Assembly (NCBI GenBank): GCA_900618795.1
Contig: UYJD01000006.1
Span: 1,224,658-1,288,657 of the forward strand
DNA from: Cyanodermella asteris
Taxonomy: Eukaryota > Ascomycota > Lecanoromycetes > Ostropales > Stictidaceae
DNA length: 64,000 nt
Direction of reading: 5' to 3'
A program made the position numbers and the translations under genes. Positions 1-11,510 of this stretch are shown in pieces. Every line of letters starts with the position of its first letter. Position 1 is the stretch's first letter. The notes under the pieces were generated by a model. The model did not search any database and was not told where the DNA came from. It saw nothing but the letters and a program-made list of their open reading frames with translations.

Positions 1-2287
1 CCTCTACTCTACGGAATGGGCACCCAGCGGACTAATTTGTACACCCACAACTCTACTCGACAGCAATTTCAATCTCGAGTTTCGGTCGCATACTGCTGCA
101 GAAGTGATTCGAAAGCCGGTGATGCCTATAGAGGCTCTCAACGTGGTCCATGTGTTAGATAGGGCACTTATCACCGTGGCTCTCGTTGAGGGCTGCACGA
201 CCAAGCCTGCGCTGTGCTCATTTATTCAAGTCGTAGACTATCTAAGCATACGCCGATATTGCCGTGGAGTTAGCGCAGACAAAACGAACCCAACGGGCAA
301 CAGGCCGAAGCGCACCCAGGCTATTGAGGCAAGCCGTCAAAGAGCTTTGGTATATCGGCGTTGTCGCAAGACGGCTGCTTTAGCTGGCAGGCATTCCATG
401 TGGTCTCTGTGACGAACAGCACAGAGCAGGTGGATTCGAACGGCAGCATTTGCCAATCGCGCATCTGGACCTTTCGATCATCGAACGCGCCAATTACAGC
501 GAAGGGAATCACTTGAGCGAGTTTATATGTCCGGCGATATAAGAATTCGCACCAGAGCAGATTGCAGGTTTCGGGGGCTTGCAAGCGCTGGCCAGAATGA
601 TCAATGGCCGTATGTGAGCTCATGAGAGACGGCGCTCAAAGAGGAGCTCCTAGACGAACGCAAGCGCTGCCCTTGAAGAACCGTGGCCGATTCCAATGGA
701 GATTGGACCGGACGGTGTGTTGTCTATGAAGCCGGCACTGGTCTCGAGCGGTCACAGGCACAAGCCTTTGACACGGATCCGACCCTGGCAGCAGTGATCG
801 GCGTAGGCGTGCGATTCTTGAGTGCGTCAAGAAAGAGGGGCTCATGGCTTCATCCGGCATCCTCCCGTTGTCTCTTCTTGCTCAAAACTTGCGCGCCATC
901 ATGGCACTGGTAGCCAGTGTACGAATTTGCGCCGCACAGAGTTGGGAACCCGATGTGGGCTCATGGTGCGCTCGAGGTCAGTCGTCCTGTGGATCCCGGT
1001 GAAAGTGTACTAGTTGATCCGAATAGGTGGAAGGTCAGCAGATTCCTCACACACCAGCGTCTTGGATGAGAACTTGCGCAGCGGTCACGAATTTCGGATT
1101 ACGGATTCATGCGTGCTGCCCAACACTGAGCCCAACACATTGAGTTCGGCTATGTTGGTGGAAAAGGAGCAGCTGTTCTGGCACAGTAACCAATCCGACT
1201 GATCGCTTTGGAGGCGGTCTGAAGCGGCCAATGGCGGCGGCCGATGCCGCTCGTGATAGATCTTGGGAGCCGGCAATCGAACCGTGTAGGTTGATGCTTA
1301 ACGCAAGGACGAAACGACGGTTGACCATGTATTCTGTTGTCGCTTTGGAGGCCCTTGGACGAGGAATTGGCCAGCAAACGCCAGACTGTTATAGGTACGG
1401 TGGCTTCGGCGCTTCCTCTAACACTGAAAGCGGCGGCGCATTTCCTCATGTTTCGGCTTCGCGCCGGTGCCAAGGTGGGCGCAAGAGGATCGGAGATGCC
1501 CACGAACCGATCGCGACTCCCAACTTTCATTCTCTCTGTGCCATCGAAATGCTAAACGACAAAACCAAGTCGCAGGCGCAATTATGAAAAGTGACTGTAG
1601 TTGGCCAAGCAGGTCACGGGATCTCGCGAATGCGCGCAACGCGAGCGCCTCGCGGCTGAGGCTCAGCCGGCTCCCGAGGAAGACGCGACGAGCGCTGCGA
1701 TGACGTCGTTCTGCTCCTGCGCACTCGAAATGCACAACCGTGCGCAGCTCCTCGATGCATCCCGTCTTCATCTGTCGACAACCTTAAGTGCAGGTGCTGC
1801 TTGGGGCCGGCTCTTCAGCAACCCCACGTGCTTGTTCTGTATCTACGAGTATGGCTCCGAGGATTGCCAGCACCCTACGTATCATGTCGCCTTGATCGAT
1901 AGAGGGAGAGTGCGCACCGAAAGCGGCAAGGCAGCTAAGTACGGCTGCTCATTGTTGCGCTCACAATGTCGTATTGGAATTATGCAGCCCCAATTGTCGT
2001 CAGCTTGTCGAATTCGAACGGGATATTTTGACAGCTTATCGTCAATGCAAATGCCAGTGGGCGATGCGGAACACGGACCTGTCTAATCTTTGCCTCGCTA
2101 TAACTCACAGCTGATGTGTTATCTACTGGCTACAATGTGGATACGCGCTGCATCTGAACCAAATCACCACGTTTAAGCTGGCGAGCTTTAGTCGGTCATT
2201 CGTCCATTGTTCATCTGTCCATTCCCCGGCATCATTCCTAATCGAGCTTTACTGATTCCTTGATAGCATACAGCCTTTGTAGATCCT
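1..2287. other. No recognisable gene
   Basis: Only short ORFs (under about 160 codons) overlap in all frames here. None shows a domain, a conserved motif or a convincing intron-exon structure. I see no transposon ends or simple repeats. A half-match to a tRNA B-box near 431-441 has no pairing T-arm and is not a tRNA. Confidence 0.6.
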
Positions 2288-3417
2288 TTGCCCAGCAAGA
2301 TTTGCAGCGTCCGTTCCAGCCGCTCATTGTCCTATATCCAAGCCCAACGCTTCTTGAACTCATTCTCCATATATAACCATACCGTCTCTTCGCCCTCCTT
2401 CATCCAGCTATCCCCACGTGGCACCCGCCTCAGCCCGGTCCACTTGAAAGAATTTGACTATGCAGAAGTCAATTCCCGCATCTCCGCCATTATGTACTCC
2501 ATCGCCAGCGACTTGTCGGCGTTGTGGAATTCGAAAAGGAAGTTACCCATGTCTCCCATTGTCTTGCTCGTCGGAGCACTCTTCTTCTTTTTTCAAGTGC
2601 GTTCCCTAGTGCTCGCCTAAGGGCGCAATGCAACCGGGAGAATGTCCAGGTTCGGCCTTCTTGCCTTTCATTCCAAGTCCTCTTTCCAGTCGTCGGACCT
2701 TTCCATGTTGCGAACTATCCTGATGTGATTGACACGTTCATTGACCGGCGCTTCCATCATGCTGATCACCGTGGTGCTCCGCTTCAAGAGAAAGGTCGTC
2801 ACCACCCAGAACCTCCGCGAAGCCATCAGATGCCTCCACGCAGTCTGGCCAGATGTTCCTCCACAGATGTGGATTGGAACAGCACCCATGCTGTCGGATC
2901 TTCAGGATGACATCCACAGCATTAACACACATTGTCACCTCGCCGAAGCCGATCGTCCGAACCAGCACATCACCCACTCTTATTGGTTCTGTTGCCGCGA
3001 GCCAGACCAGTTCATGAAATCATTGATTACCCAAGTGCTTTCTGGTCGCGCGTCTATCAACCAACCTCGATATGTCCACCTTTTCGATCAGCAAGGCAAC
3101 ATCTTCCAAACACTCCGTCGAGTCGACCCTCACCCGCCACCTGAGACGACGTGTATCTCCGCGCCCGCGCCACTGACTTCAGCCATCTTCGCGACTGGCA
3201 GGCTTGTGATGGATGTGGTGAGCAGCATGCTGTCAGCCCTGATGCGATCGCACAGGAGATTGAGAATGACTGCCGCGACAGTTGTATTGGGTTTGAGATT
3301 CGGCTTGGGCCTTTGCATCTTGACAACAGTGCAGCGTGCCGCACTTTTGTGCGATGGTTACTCATGACCCGCACCCGCATGTTCCCTATGGAGGTCATTC
3401 AGGTGCTAGCTACATAG
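2288..3417 (+). other. Possible degenerate or unrecognised coding region
   Basis: Three overlapping plus-strand open stretches (2288-2620, 2729-3367, 3151-3417) have locally protein-like composition: hydrophobic and acidic residues are balanced, unlike the Arg/Pro/Ser-rich shadow frames nearby. They lie in different frames. I could not join them with convincing splice sites and recognise no domain. The last stretch has a CxxC pair and ends at a stop at 3415-3417. This may be a decayed gene, a multi-exon gene I failed to join, or chance. Confidence 0.2.
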
Positions 3418-3704
3418 CTAGTTATTGAGTACGTGAATCTCAACATGACACTATAGTTCAATCTACAATACTACACTTTTGTCCTCTGTAAGAAATTGCA
3501 TGCCAGCGCGCACCCACTTTGACCCTGTATCTAGCGTGCGGCACTAACATTATGCTAACAACATATCTAGAATTACAGAGATGCACAAGTCTCCACTGCT
3601 GTCCTATGGCGTTTTGTCAACGTGTGCCGTTGTATTGGGCAACTTTACGGCAGGCGCGACGGGGTAGTCAAACCCTTCTCGCACTCACACGCACCGAGCT
3701 TAAG

Positions 3705-3824
3705 TACTTGCCATGGTATTTGCCTAATTACTTGCTCGGGTACTTGCTCAATTACTTGCCTAGGTATCTGCCTGACTACTCGCCGCGGTATTTGCCTGCG
3801 TATTTGGCGAGGTACCTAAAGTAC
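3705..3824 (+). repeat. Degenerate 12-bp tandem repeat, about ten units
   Basis: Nine consecutive 12-base units and a tenth broken one start at 3705, 3717, 3729, 3741, 3753, 3765, 3777, 3789, 3801 and 3813. The consensus is TAYTTGCCNNGG, with the last four bases of each unit most variable. A stray related unit (TACTTGCTTAAT) lies near 3861. Read on the plus strand inside the 3519-4328 open frame, it encodes a Tyr-Leu-Pro-x tetrapeptide repeat. No family matches that protein, so I take it as a DNA repeat. TACCTAGGTA-like repeats are familiar in intergenic DNA of filamentous ascomycetes. Confidence 0.8.
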
Positions 3825-4720
3825 TCGAACGTATGGAATAACGAGGGGGCGGAAACTGAGTACTTGCTTAATTCAGGATCTATGGGGCTATTTTCCTCTA
3901 TTATGCTATCTCCAATGGGTTGCCCACCATCTTGTTGCTTGAACAACAAGCCCACAAGCGCTGCCAGCACTCCTTGCCAGCTTCCTGCTTGCTGCCACCG
4001 GAGAGGTAGCCAACAGAACTCAACACTGTACACGGAACCCCTGGCATTGCTTCAATCGCCGCCGATGCACTTCGCTTTGAGTATCATTGGGGTGAGATCG
4101 AAGCCTGGCTCGAGGCGAGAGCAGCTTCCTGCCCCACCAGGGTGCAGAGATCGAGCAACTGTTTGGAACTGGTTTCCAAGTCCAAGCAAAGCGTCGCATT
4201 CAGGCTCCCTTCTGACACAAAGCTGCGTTTACAGCTTTGTCTGTGCGGCTGAATTACAGCGGAGGTGCACTTATGAAATGAACCCCAGAAGAGAAAAGAA
4301 AAATCCCCGCCGATGGATAACTACTTGACGGCTAGCACAGAGACTGTCCTTTGTATAGCATCTATACAGTAAACAATTGGCTGCGAACGATGCCGGTATA
4401 TAGTCTACTTGAAGCCTCAAACGTGATCTTCAATATGAAGCAAGGGGACGATAAAGAGCGAACAGCATCTTTGCAGCCGGGCACGAGGTGGGACTCTCCA
4501 GTCGACTTCGGGTGTAAACAAACAGTGATGTGGTGGTGGTGGTGAAGAATGGCACGCGGATTGTGTAACAGATCGCTTGATCACGTTCTGCAGCGTATGT
4601 AACGAGCGCTTCGGTAGGCCTGCTGATATCGCTCAGCAGTCCAACCTCCCTCCCTCCCTTCTCACCTACCCCACCCCACCCTGCACTACACTACACGCTC
4701 ACACGGCACTCAAGCTCAAC
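3825..4720. other. No recognisable gene; upstream region of the O-methyltransferase
   Basis: The 269-codon frame that includes the tandem repeat (3519-4328) continues here, but it has no domain and a composition typical of chance. A CT-rich tract (about 4646-4700) directly precedes the methyltransferase ATG at 4721 and looks like a fungal core promoter or leader. Confidence 0.5.
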
Positions 4721-5952
4721 ATGCCATCTCCGCAGAGCATCAAACCCATTCTGGACGACTTGGCCCGCATTCCCGAGGACAGCATTGCCAGCGACCCACA
4801 AGTGCGCAAGCATGCTATCAATCTCAGTCGCAGCTTGACTGCCGCCCTCGAGCCCGCCGTTAATCGCGCTACTGACCTGATGTTCGCAGTAAGTGCCGTC
4901 ACACAAACGCCATATTCTAAGCTGACGTCTCCAAGCCATTGCCAATAATAGCGGCAAGAATCGCCGTCGACTTGAAGCTCTTTGACCTCATATCAGCAAG
5001 TGTCGAGCCACTTTCCACGGCCAAGCTCGCCGAGCAATCAGGCGGCGAGCTGCTTCTCGTCCAGCGTCTACTCCGCCTCCTAGCCGCCATGGCCTTTGTC
5101 CGAGAAGACGCCGAAGATCTATGGTCTGCAAACGATGCCACCAAGGCCATGGCTATTCCCGCCATCACTGCAGGGCATCGAATGGTCTATGATCTAATAA
5201 TCGCCTCTGGCATTCACGCTCCAAAGTACCTACGGGAAAACGGCCATCGCTCGCCGAGTAAGCCTTACGATGGTTTTGTTCAGTATGCCAAGCAGACTAA
5301 GCTTCCCACCTTCGAGTACATCTCAAGCCAGCCGGCAATGCTTCAGGATTTCAACTCCTTCATGGGAAACACCATGGGAGAGCGTACGTACTGGTATGAC
5401 TGGTATCCAGCCGAGGAGAGATTACTTAAGGACATAGATCCCTCCAAGCCTCTACTTATCGATATCGGTAGCGGAAAGGGTCTTGACCTACAGGCCTTTC
5501 ACAACAAGTTCCCTCAGGGTGGAAGACTAGTCTTGCAGGATTTACGGCAGGCCCTAGACGCTATATAGCCAGGCTCCCTCGCTCCTCCTATCGAGCAGTC
5601 TGTCTACGACTTCTTCACTGAACAGCCGATTAAGGGTGCTCGTGCCTACTTCTTCCATTATATCTTTCATAATTGGTCTGACAGGTATTGCCTCGACATC
5701 CTTTCTAGACTACGAGAGGCAATGACGCCGGGATATTCTAAACTCCTTATTCATAACCTAGTGCTTCCCAACTCAAACGCCTCGGCGTACCAGTGCATCT
5801 GGGATATCAATATGATGACCTTTAACGCAGCCATTGAGCGTTCGCGTAAGCAGTGGTCAGATCTTCTCACTAAAGCTAGCTTTGAAATCGTTGACTTTTG
5901 GGTCGACGATGAGGAGGCTGACGGACTAATTGAAGCTGTGGTCAAGGTATGA
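4721..5952 (+). pseudogene. SAM-dependent O-methyltransferase with one in-frame stop codon
   Basis: Product would be a class I O-methyltransferase of the fungal secondary-metabolite (COMT-like) family. Exon 1 is 4721-4888; the intron 4889-4935 (GTAAGT...CAAG, branch GCTGAC) is phase 0; exon 2 runs from 4936. An N-terminal helical dimerisation domain holds the LAEQSGGELLLVQRLLRLLA stretch. The SAM-binding motif LLIDIGSGKG lies near 5452-5481. The frame then meets TAG at 5566-5568 (codon 267), just after the strand that follows motif I. Homology resumes in the same frame without a gap: VYDFFTEQPIKGARAYFF, then the catalytic-type His in FHNWSD, ending at TGA 5950-5952. Nothing else is broken. 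It is therefore a young nonsense allele, a sequencing error or, less likely, read through. It converges on the transporter 69 bases away. Call as OMT family about 0.9; loss of function about 0.7. Confidence 0.85.
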
Positions 5953-6021
5953 TTTGGCGCAAAGGTCATAAGGTAGACATGGAGATTAGATGTATATAAT
6001 TAGATTGACCACTCGCTCGGT

Positions 6022-7524
6022 CTAGACCGTCGTACGCAGCTTGAAGCCAACTTTGATTATCCGTGTCAAAAGCATCAATACGGAACTTGCAGCTAAAAGC
6101 CCTCCAGACCAGCCCATCAACCCGGCCCAGGAGCCAGGGCCGCCAAGAACAGCACCAGCAATTGGTTCAGTGATCAGGACGCCCACCCCTACCGTCAGCA
6201 GAGTCATTCCCAGCCTGACCCCGATTCGAGCATTGCCTTTGTCGCTGATACTCACGACGCCCGCTGCCGGAAGACCTTGGAAAGCACCAGCGGGAATGCC
6301 GAACATTGCAGACCAGACGACAATTCCAGCGGGGGTCTTAATCGCAAGGACACAAAAGACCATGACACAGGAGATGAGCGACGTCAGCCCAAGGACGTGA
6401 ACCGAGCCAATGCGGTCTGCTACTGCAGAGGGTACAATACGGCCGATAACTGTGGCGGCATTGATGATGACGAGAGTGTCAAAGGTCAGCGCCTGGCTGC
6501 TGGAGGTGCGGTCCAGGGCAAACAGACTAATATAGTATAGGACGCAGTATAGTCCCATATACCCAGTTGCAAGCCCAAAGTTAAGGAAAAGGTATGGCGT
6601 GTCCGTGAACGCCGAGAAGTCGATTGTTGCCGACATGATGCGTCGGGCTCTAGCTCCAAGAGCCTTCGCTGGTGCATCTTCCTTCGACTTGGACTCACCA
6701 GGGGATGAGCTCGCAGGGTATCTCATGGTCAGCAGGGGAACCATGCAAGTTCCGAGCAGGATGAAGGTAAGGACACGGGTCGTCCAGGCGAAGCCGAGAG
6801 TCTTGCAGCCTCGAAAAAGTAAGCGGAAAGATGACGCCTCCTGGTCAGTGCCTTTCGTTAGCTTCGGGAATGTCTAGAGATTCGAGTCGGTCCGCAGAAG
6901 ACCTACCGATGCCGCTTCCGCACGATGCCAGACCCATTGCCAAGCTTAGGTTCGTCTCGAAATGCATAGAGATGAGGGCGGGTGCTGGAAGATAGAGACA
7001 CCCAAAACCGATTCCCATGGCGATTCCCTGGGCGAGAAAGCATTGCCAGTACGTTACGCACAGGCTCAGCATGAAGAATCCAAAGACTGACAGGAATGAG
7101 CCAACGCATAGCAGCCAGTGTAAATGTCCGGCGTCAAATAGCGGGCCGATAAGAAAAGAGACGGCAAACATCAGAAATGCCTGGACGGATCCAATCCAGG
7201 CGATATCTGAAGATGAGTGGTCTCTCAGGAGATGTAGCGAGTAGTACGTCTGGAATACTCCATATGCATTCATAAGGCCCCTGGGAGTGGTTAGAATCGG
7301 TTCCGGCATTTTGGAGTCGCGGGTTCAGTGGCATACCATGTGTTCAGATTTAAGCAGAAGCCGCCGGCGACCTGTAGCCATGCCCGGACACGCTCGCCAG
7401 GCGGCGATGCATTTGGAATGCTAGCGGGACTGTCGACGGCGTGGACGGCAGCATCGTGCGTGACGTTCTAAGCGTTAGTCGGCGATGCTTCAACGGTGGA
7501 AGCGGCAATCTGAGACGTGAGCAT
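6022..7524 (-). pseudogene. MFS monocarboxylate-transporter-like (MCT) permease, probably broken
   Basis: Membrane transporter of the fungal MCT/SLC16-like branch of the major facilitator superfamily; substrate unknown. Reading the minus strand, exon 1 (7524-7337) carries the family signature RAWLQVAGGFCLNLNTW. Intron 1 is 7281-7336. Exon 2 (7280-6907) has GLMNAYGVFQTYYS and several membrane helices. Intron 2 is 6841-6906 (GTAGGT, branch GCTAAC, CCAG). Exon 3 ends at the stop at 6022 and contains the C-terminal six-helix half. Two lesions are visible. The only ATG before helix 1 (7524) is followed in frame by TAG at 7468-7470. After intron 2 the expected GGVIFPLTF lies one frame away from the downstream LGFAWTTRVLTF, implying a frameshift at about 6791-6810. 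An alternative acceptor at 6852 would keep the frame open, but it sits too close to the branch site and loses the family motif. Confidence 0.75.
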
Positions 7525-8466
7525 TGCCGCAAAACTGCTGCCGTCGTTTTAATGTTTCTCTCAGTAGTCTCTGGGCTATGGAATCGTTTAGTCACTCGAT
7601 GATGCCGGTGCTAGCCTCGAGACGCCATCTGCTGAATGCTGAAAAGCGTCGAGCCTTGAAACGGCGACGGATACTGCAGTGGTGGCGCGCGCCGTTGTGG
7701 GTTTCCAGGGAGCGAGACACGGTCCCAGCTGTCGTGTTGGTCTAACACAACAACTGGATATCGGTAGCGAAACTCGGAAGCCTCCGCCTCCGCCGCCGCT
7801 TCCGAGAAGTCCCTTGAGAGGAGAGACGACATGAGTGGCCGGGAGTAAAGCCGACAACGACGTTGCATGTGACTGCCACGTATTCGGAGCTGTGACGAGA
7901 GCAATTACGCGAGTGCAAGGATCATCGAAAAGAACGCGTATTGAATGAATGAATTGACTTGAGACTAAGTGCTATTTTGCAAAAAGTTGGTGTTTTTATC
8001 CACGTATTGAATGTAACCTTGTTGTCAGAACAACGTGCCAAGAGAACCCCTGAATTCACGTGACACCAGCATTATTATCAGCGTCATTATTGGTGGCCGG
8101 CAGCAATTTGGAGCTGCCGCGTGCTCACTGGTCCGGCTCCGGGCCGCGTAAACATCCAGGAAACCAAAACAACGATCATCGCTCTCCTACCTTGCCTTAC
8201 TTTACCTGGGCTGAACCTGCCGACAAGCTGTTCAGTCTCCTGTCCACCTTGTTGTCACTCCCATGCGCCCTGCAAACAGGTTGCAGATAGCATTGCAGGC
8301 CTGCTCAGGCTCGGGTTCCTGCCAATTTGCTGTCTACCATCGGCGTCAGCCAGCTCTCCCTTGAGCAATCTCAGGTACCACCAGCTTGTCGGCAGCTGTC
8401 AGAAACCCCATGTTGGCCAGCTCCATCTTCTTTCGCCAACTCCGAACCTCATCTTAGATCCTCACC
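7525..8466. other. Intergenic region between transporter and cyclin
   Basis: Divergent upstream region for the transporter and the cyclin. It holds no gene. A palindromic TCACGTGA lies at 8056-8063, and a CT-rich stretch precedes the cyclin ATG. Confidence 0.6.
8056..8063. promoter_or_regulatory. Palindromic CACGTG (E-box) site upstream of the cyclin
   Basis: TCACGTGA is a perfect 8-bp palindrome 404 bases before the cyclin ATG. CACGTG cores bind Cbf1/bHLH proteins in fungi. Similar sites precede ASE1 and DRE2 in this window. Function here is inferred only. Confidence 0.35.
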
Positions 8467-10597
8467 ATGGACGTTCAAGTAAGCACTCCCCTCGTTTGCT
8501 TGTATTCTCGCTGCGCCTCTAGGGCTTGCCCACCTTGGTTCGCTTCATGCGGTTATCACATTCTGGACGCGGATCAAGCAACGGTTATGCTGACCACATT
8601 GACAGTCCCAGCGCCCTCGCCCGCGCGTCTTCCACGATGAGAATGCAGTGCCGGCACTCTCGCAGCCAAAATCCCTCCATTCGCGTCACAAGTCTCAGCC
8701 AGTCCTCAAAGCTGGTCTTGCTGCCACCGGACTACAGAAGCTTGGAAACAGGAAAGCGTTCGGAGACCTCAGCAATGTCACGGCGAACCGGACTTACAAG
8801 GATGACAATGCCATCACGAAGACGACCACCTGGGAGAAGGAGAAATTCGCGCTGGTTGAAGAGAAGCCGGTGGTCCGAGTGAATCCCCCTCCAAGGCCCA
8901 ACAACGACCATGCTTCAGTAAGACCAGTGACTAGTCATGCTGTCTTGAAGTCGACCCATACTGTCACCGCGACGACTGCCAGCAAGCCGGCTTCAGAGAT
9001 AGTCCACCCGCAGCCTATCAAGGCCGTCAGAAAGAGCAGGACAACGGTTTTTCAGGAGAAGCCCGCGCCCCAGACACGCGACATAACCCTCCAACAGGAT
9101 CTTGAGCTTCCACGTGTCAGATCTACCGTCTCGCAGGCTGTGCGAAAACAGGCGCCGGCTCCGCTGCGAACTGCTGTTCTGGAATACGCAGAAGCTCTGC
9201 AACCAGCCCTCAGCCTCAACACAGAGACGGAGGGGATTCTCCTCGATGCCATTGTCGAAGAGTGCGCCAACCCGCCCAAGGTCTATAGCTATACTGAGGA
9301 TCTATCCCTCATCGATGACCCTCCCAGATCCGCGACACTTCCGGCAGAGCTCGAGTTGTATGAATCGGCAGCAGAATACCTTCCGGACACCATCAGCAAG
9401 GAGGATCGAGCAATGTCCGCTGCAATTTGTGAGATTGGAGTTCATGCTCCTCTTGTCGCTGAGCTTGAACAAGCGCCCCTGTCGGCAGCGACAATCCCAG
9501 AGCCCGAGGAATACTGGGATGATGAAGAGGACGACGGCTATCGAGAGGACGGCTACGTTACTGCTCGTTCATTCAAGTCATTGGGCGAGAACATGACCGG
9601 AAATGCAACCCGCACTCTCTACCCACGTGTAGATCAAAACGTGCTGCGCGAACTTGCGTCCGCCAAGGCACTCGTCGAAAGCACACGGGACCCTGACGAG
9701 GTTGAAGACGAGATGCTCGATACGAGCATGGTTGCAGAGTATGGTGATGAGATTTTCGCCTATTATCGTGAGCTCGAACACCGCATGGCACCGAATCCTC
9801 ATTACATGGACAAGCAGACCGAGATCCAATGGTCCATGCGCGCTGTGTTGATGGATTGGATCGTTCAAGTTCACCACCGCTTCGGCCTGCTGCCGGAGAC
9901 GCTCTTCCTCTGTGTCAACCTCATTGACCGTTTCCTGACACGCAAGGTAGTCTCTCTGACCAAGCTTCAGCTTGTCGGCGCGACAGCCATCTTCCTTGCT
10001 GCCAAATACGAGGAAGTCGACTGCCCGAGCATTCAGGAAGTGCAGTTCATGGTCGACAATGGCTACAAGATTGAGGAGATCCTGAAGGCTGAGCGATTCA
10101 TGCTTAGCATGCTTGATTTTGAACTCGGTTTTCCTGGTCCGATGAGTTTCCTCCGTCGCATCAGCAAAGCGGACGACTATGACTTGGAAACAAGAACACT
10201 GGCCAAGTACTTCCTCGAGGTCACCATCATGGACGAGCGCTTCTTGCCCTGCGTGTCGAGCTTCGTCGCTGCTGGATCGCATTGCTTGGCTCGTCTCATG
10301 CTCCGGAAAGGCAATTGGTCGCCAGCTCACGTGTACTATTCCGAGTACACTTACTCTCAACTACAGCCTCTTGTTCGTTTGATACTTGAGTGCTGCGAGG
10401 ACCCGCTGACGCATCATGCCGCCATCTACGAGAAGTACTTGGACAAGCGCTACAAGAAAGCTGCCTCGTACGTGCAAGGTGAACTTCAGCACGGCTTCCG
10501 CGTTCCCGAGGAGAATGTCGCCGTGCAATCGCCCGTATATGCAACTCACCCTTACAACACGGACCCTCGCTATTGGGAGACACCGTACCTTGCTTGA
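8467..10597 (+). CDS. G2/mitotic B-type cyclin (NimE/Clb2 family)
   Basis: Regulatory subunit of Cdk1 that drives entry into mitosis. Exon 1 is only 12 bases (ATG plus three codons, 8467-8478). The intron is 8479-8605 (GTAAGC, branch TGCTGACC, ACAG), phase 0. Exon 2 runs to TGA at 10595-10597, giving 667 residues, long for the family because of an extended N terminus. A destruction-box-like motif RKAFGDLSN lies at residues 53-61, the expected degron for APC/C. An acidic EEYWDDEEDDGY segment typical of fungal mitotic cyclins precedes the cyclin box. The box starts near residue 400 with MRAVLMDWIVQVH (about 414-426) and LIDRFL, and is followed by the C-terminal cyclin fold. The start choice rests on the tiny first exon: the second exon has no ATG at its beginning that keeps the degron region. 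Confidence 0.93.
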
Positions 10598-11510
10598 GGG
10601 ATCCAAAGAGCTCAACCTTGCTTCACACTGACTTGCCGCCACACGGATAGCATTGCTTCCTGCTGTCCGTCGCTAAATTGGCTAGCTAGCTAACTCGAGC
10701 TACGTAAGCCTATCATTTCGGGACGTGTGTCTGTAAGCGTACCGGCATCCATCATCAACACCATCAGCAGCAACTTGAAGTATTCAGATGTATGAGCCGA
10801 TGCTTTCCCCTGCTACCGAAGCAAAAATGCTCGCAAAAATGAGCTTTGCATTCTATCATGATCGATACATGATGTCACGAACTGACGAACCCAAGGCCAT
10901 GGGAATACCACTTTTTCAAAGAACGGATTTGAATTTGCATCAGTAAGGCGTTAGGAGTCTCGGATAAAGGAAGATACTCCGCTGTTTTGAGGAAAGAAGA
11001 ACGGCTTCGCGTTCGTGTGTGGCATACGCAGTCTGACGAGAAACAGACGAAGAAGCGAACTCTTGAGGCTTAATGAGGCTGATGCCTGTGAGCAGATACA
11101 GGAATGCACATAGGCCGAGAAAGCAATGAATTGAGATTTCCTTTGTGCAGTAGCATGAAGCATCAAAAGCAATGTCCAGAATGACCACAATCCCTTGCAA
11201 TGCTTGCCATGAATCGACATATACCAGCAAGCAAGTAAGCTTCTGGACGTACACCTCGTGAAATGACTCCACTTAAAATGGTGACCGTAGCATGACGAGA
11301 TTGAAAGCACGATCTGTAAAGGAGGTCAAGTGCATTGTGTGTTCACGGCGTTGAATGCTGGCTGGCGCACGGACCACCAGTGATCAAGGTTCCACTTCTG
11401 ATTTTATCCAAGAGCTCCAGTCTCAGCGTCAGTCCGCATCTTCTGAAGTTTTCGTTCCTCAGACATTGCCTCTCACGCCTCAAGCTATATCGGTCTACAA
11501 ATCTCCCAAC
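10598..11510. other. Intergenic region, cyclin to CSL4
   Basis: No gene seen. It contains the cyclin 3' flank (with GCTAGCTAGCTAAC near 10680) and the CSL4 upstream region. Short minus-strand ORFs at 10940-11310 lack any domain. Confidence 0.6.

Noticed and set aside
431-441. tRNA B-box-like GGATTCGAAC
   Set aside because: No T-arm pairing and no matching A-box or acceptor stem around it.
5566-5568. Reassigned stop codon in this organism as explanation for TAG in the methyltransferase
   Set aside because: LIG4, NUP133, ASE1 and other long conserved genes have no in-frame TAG and several end in standard stops where homology ends, so the code is standard.
9578-10360. 260-codon minus-strand ORF across the cyclin box
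   Set aside because: Shadow of the conserved cyclin domain on the other strand.
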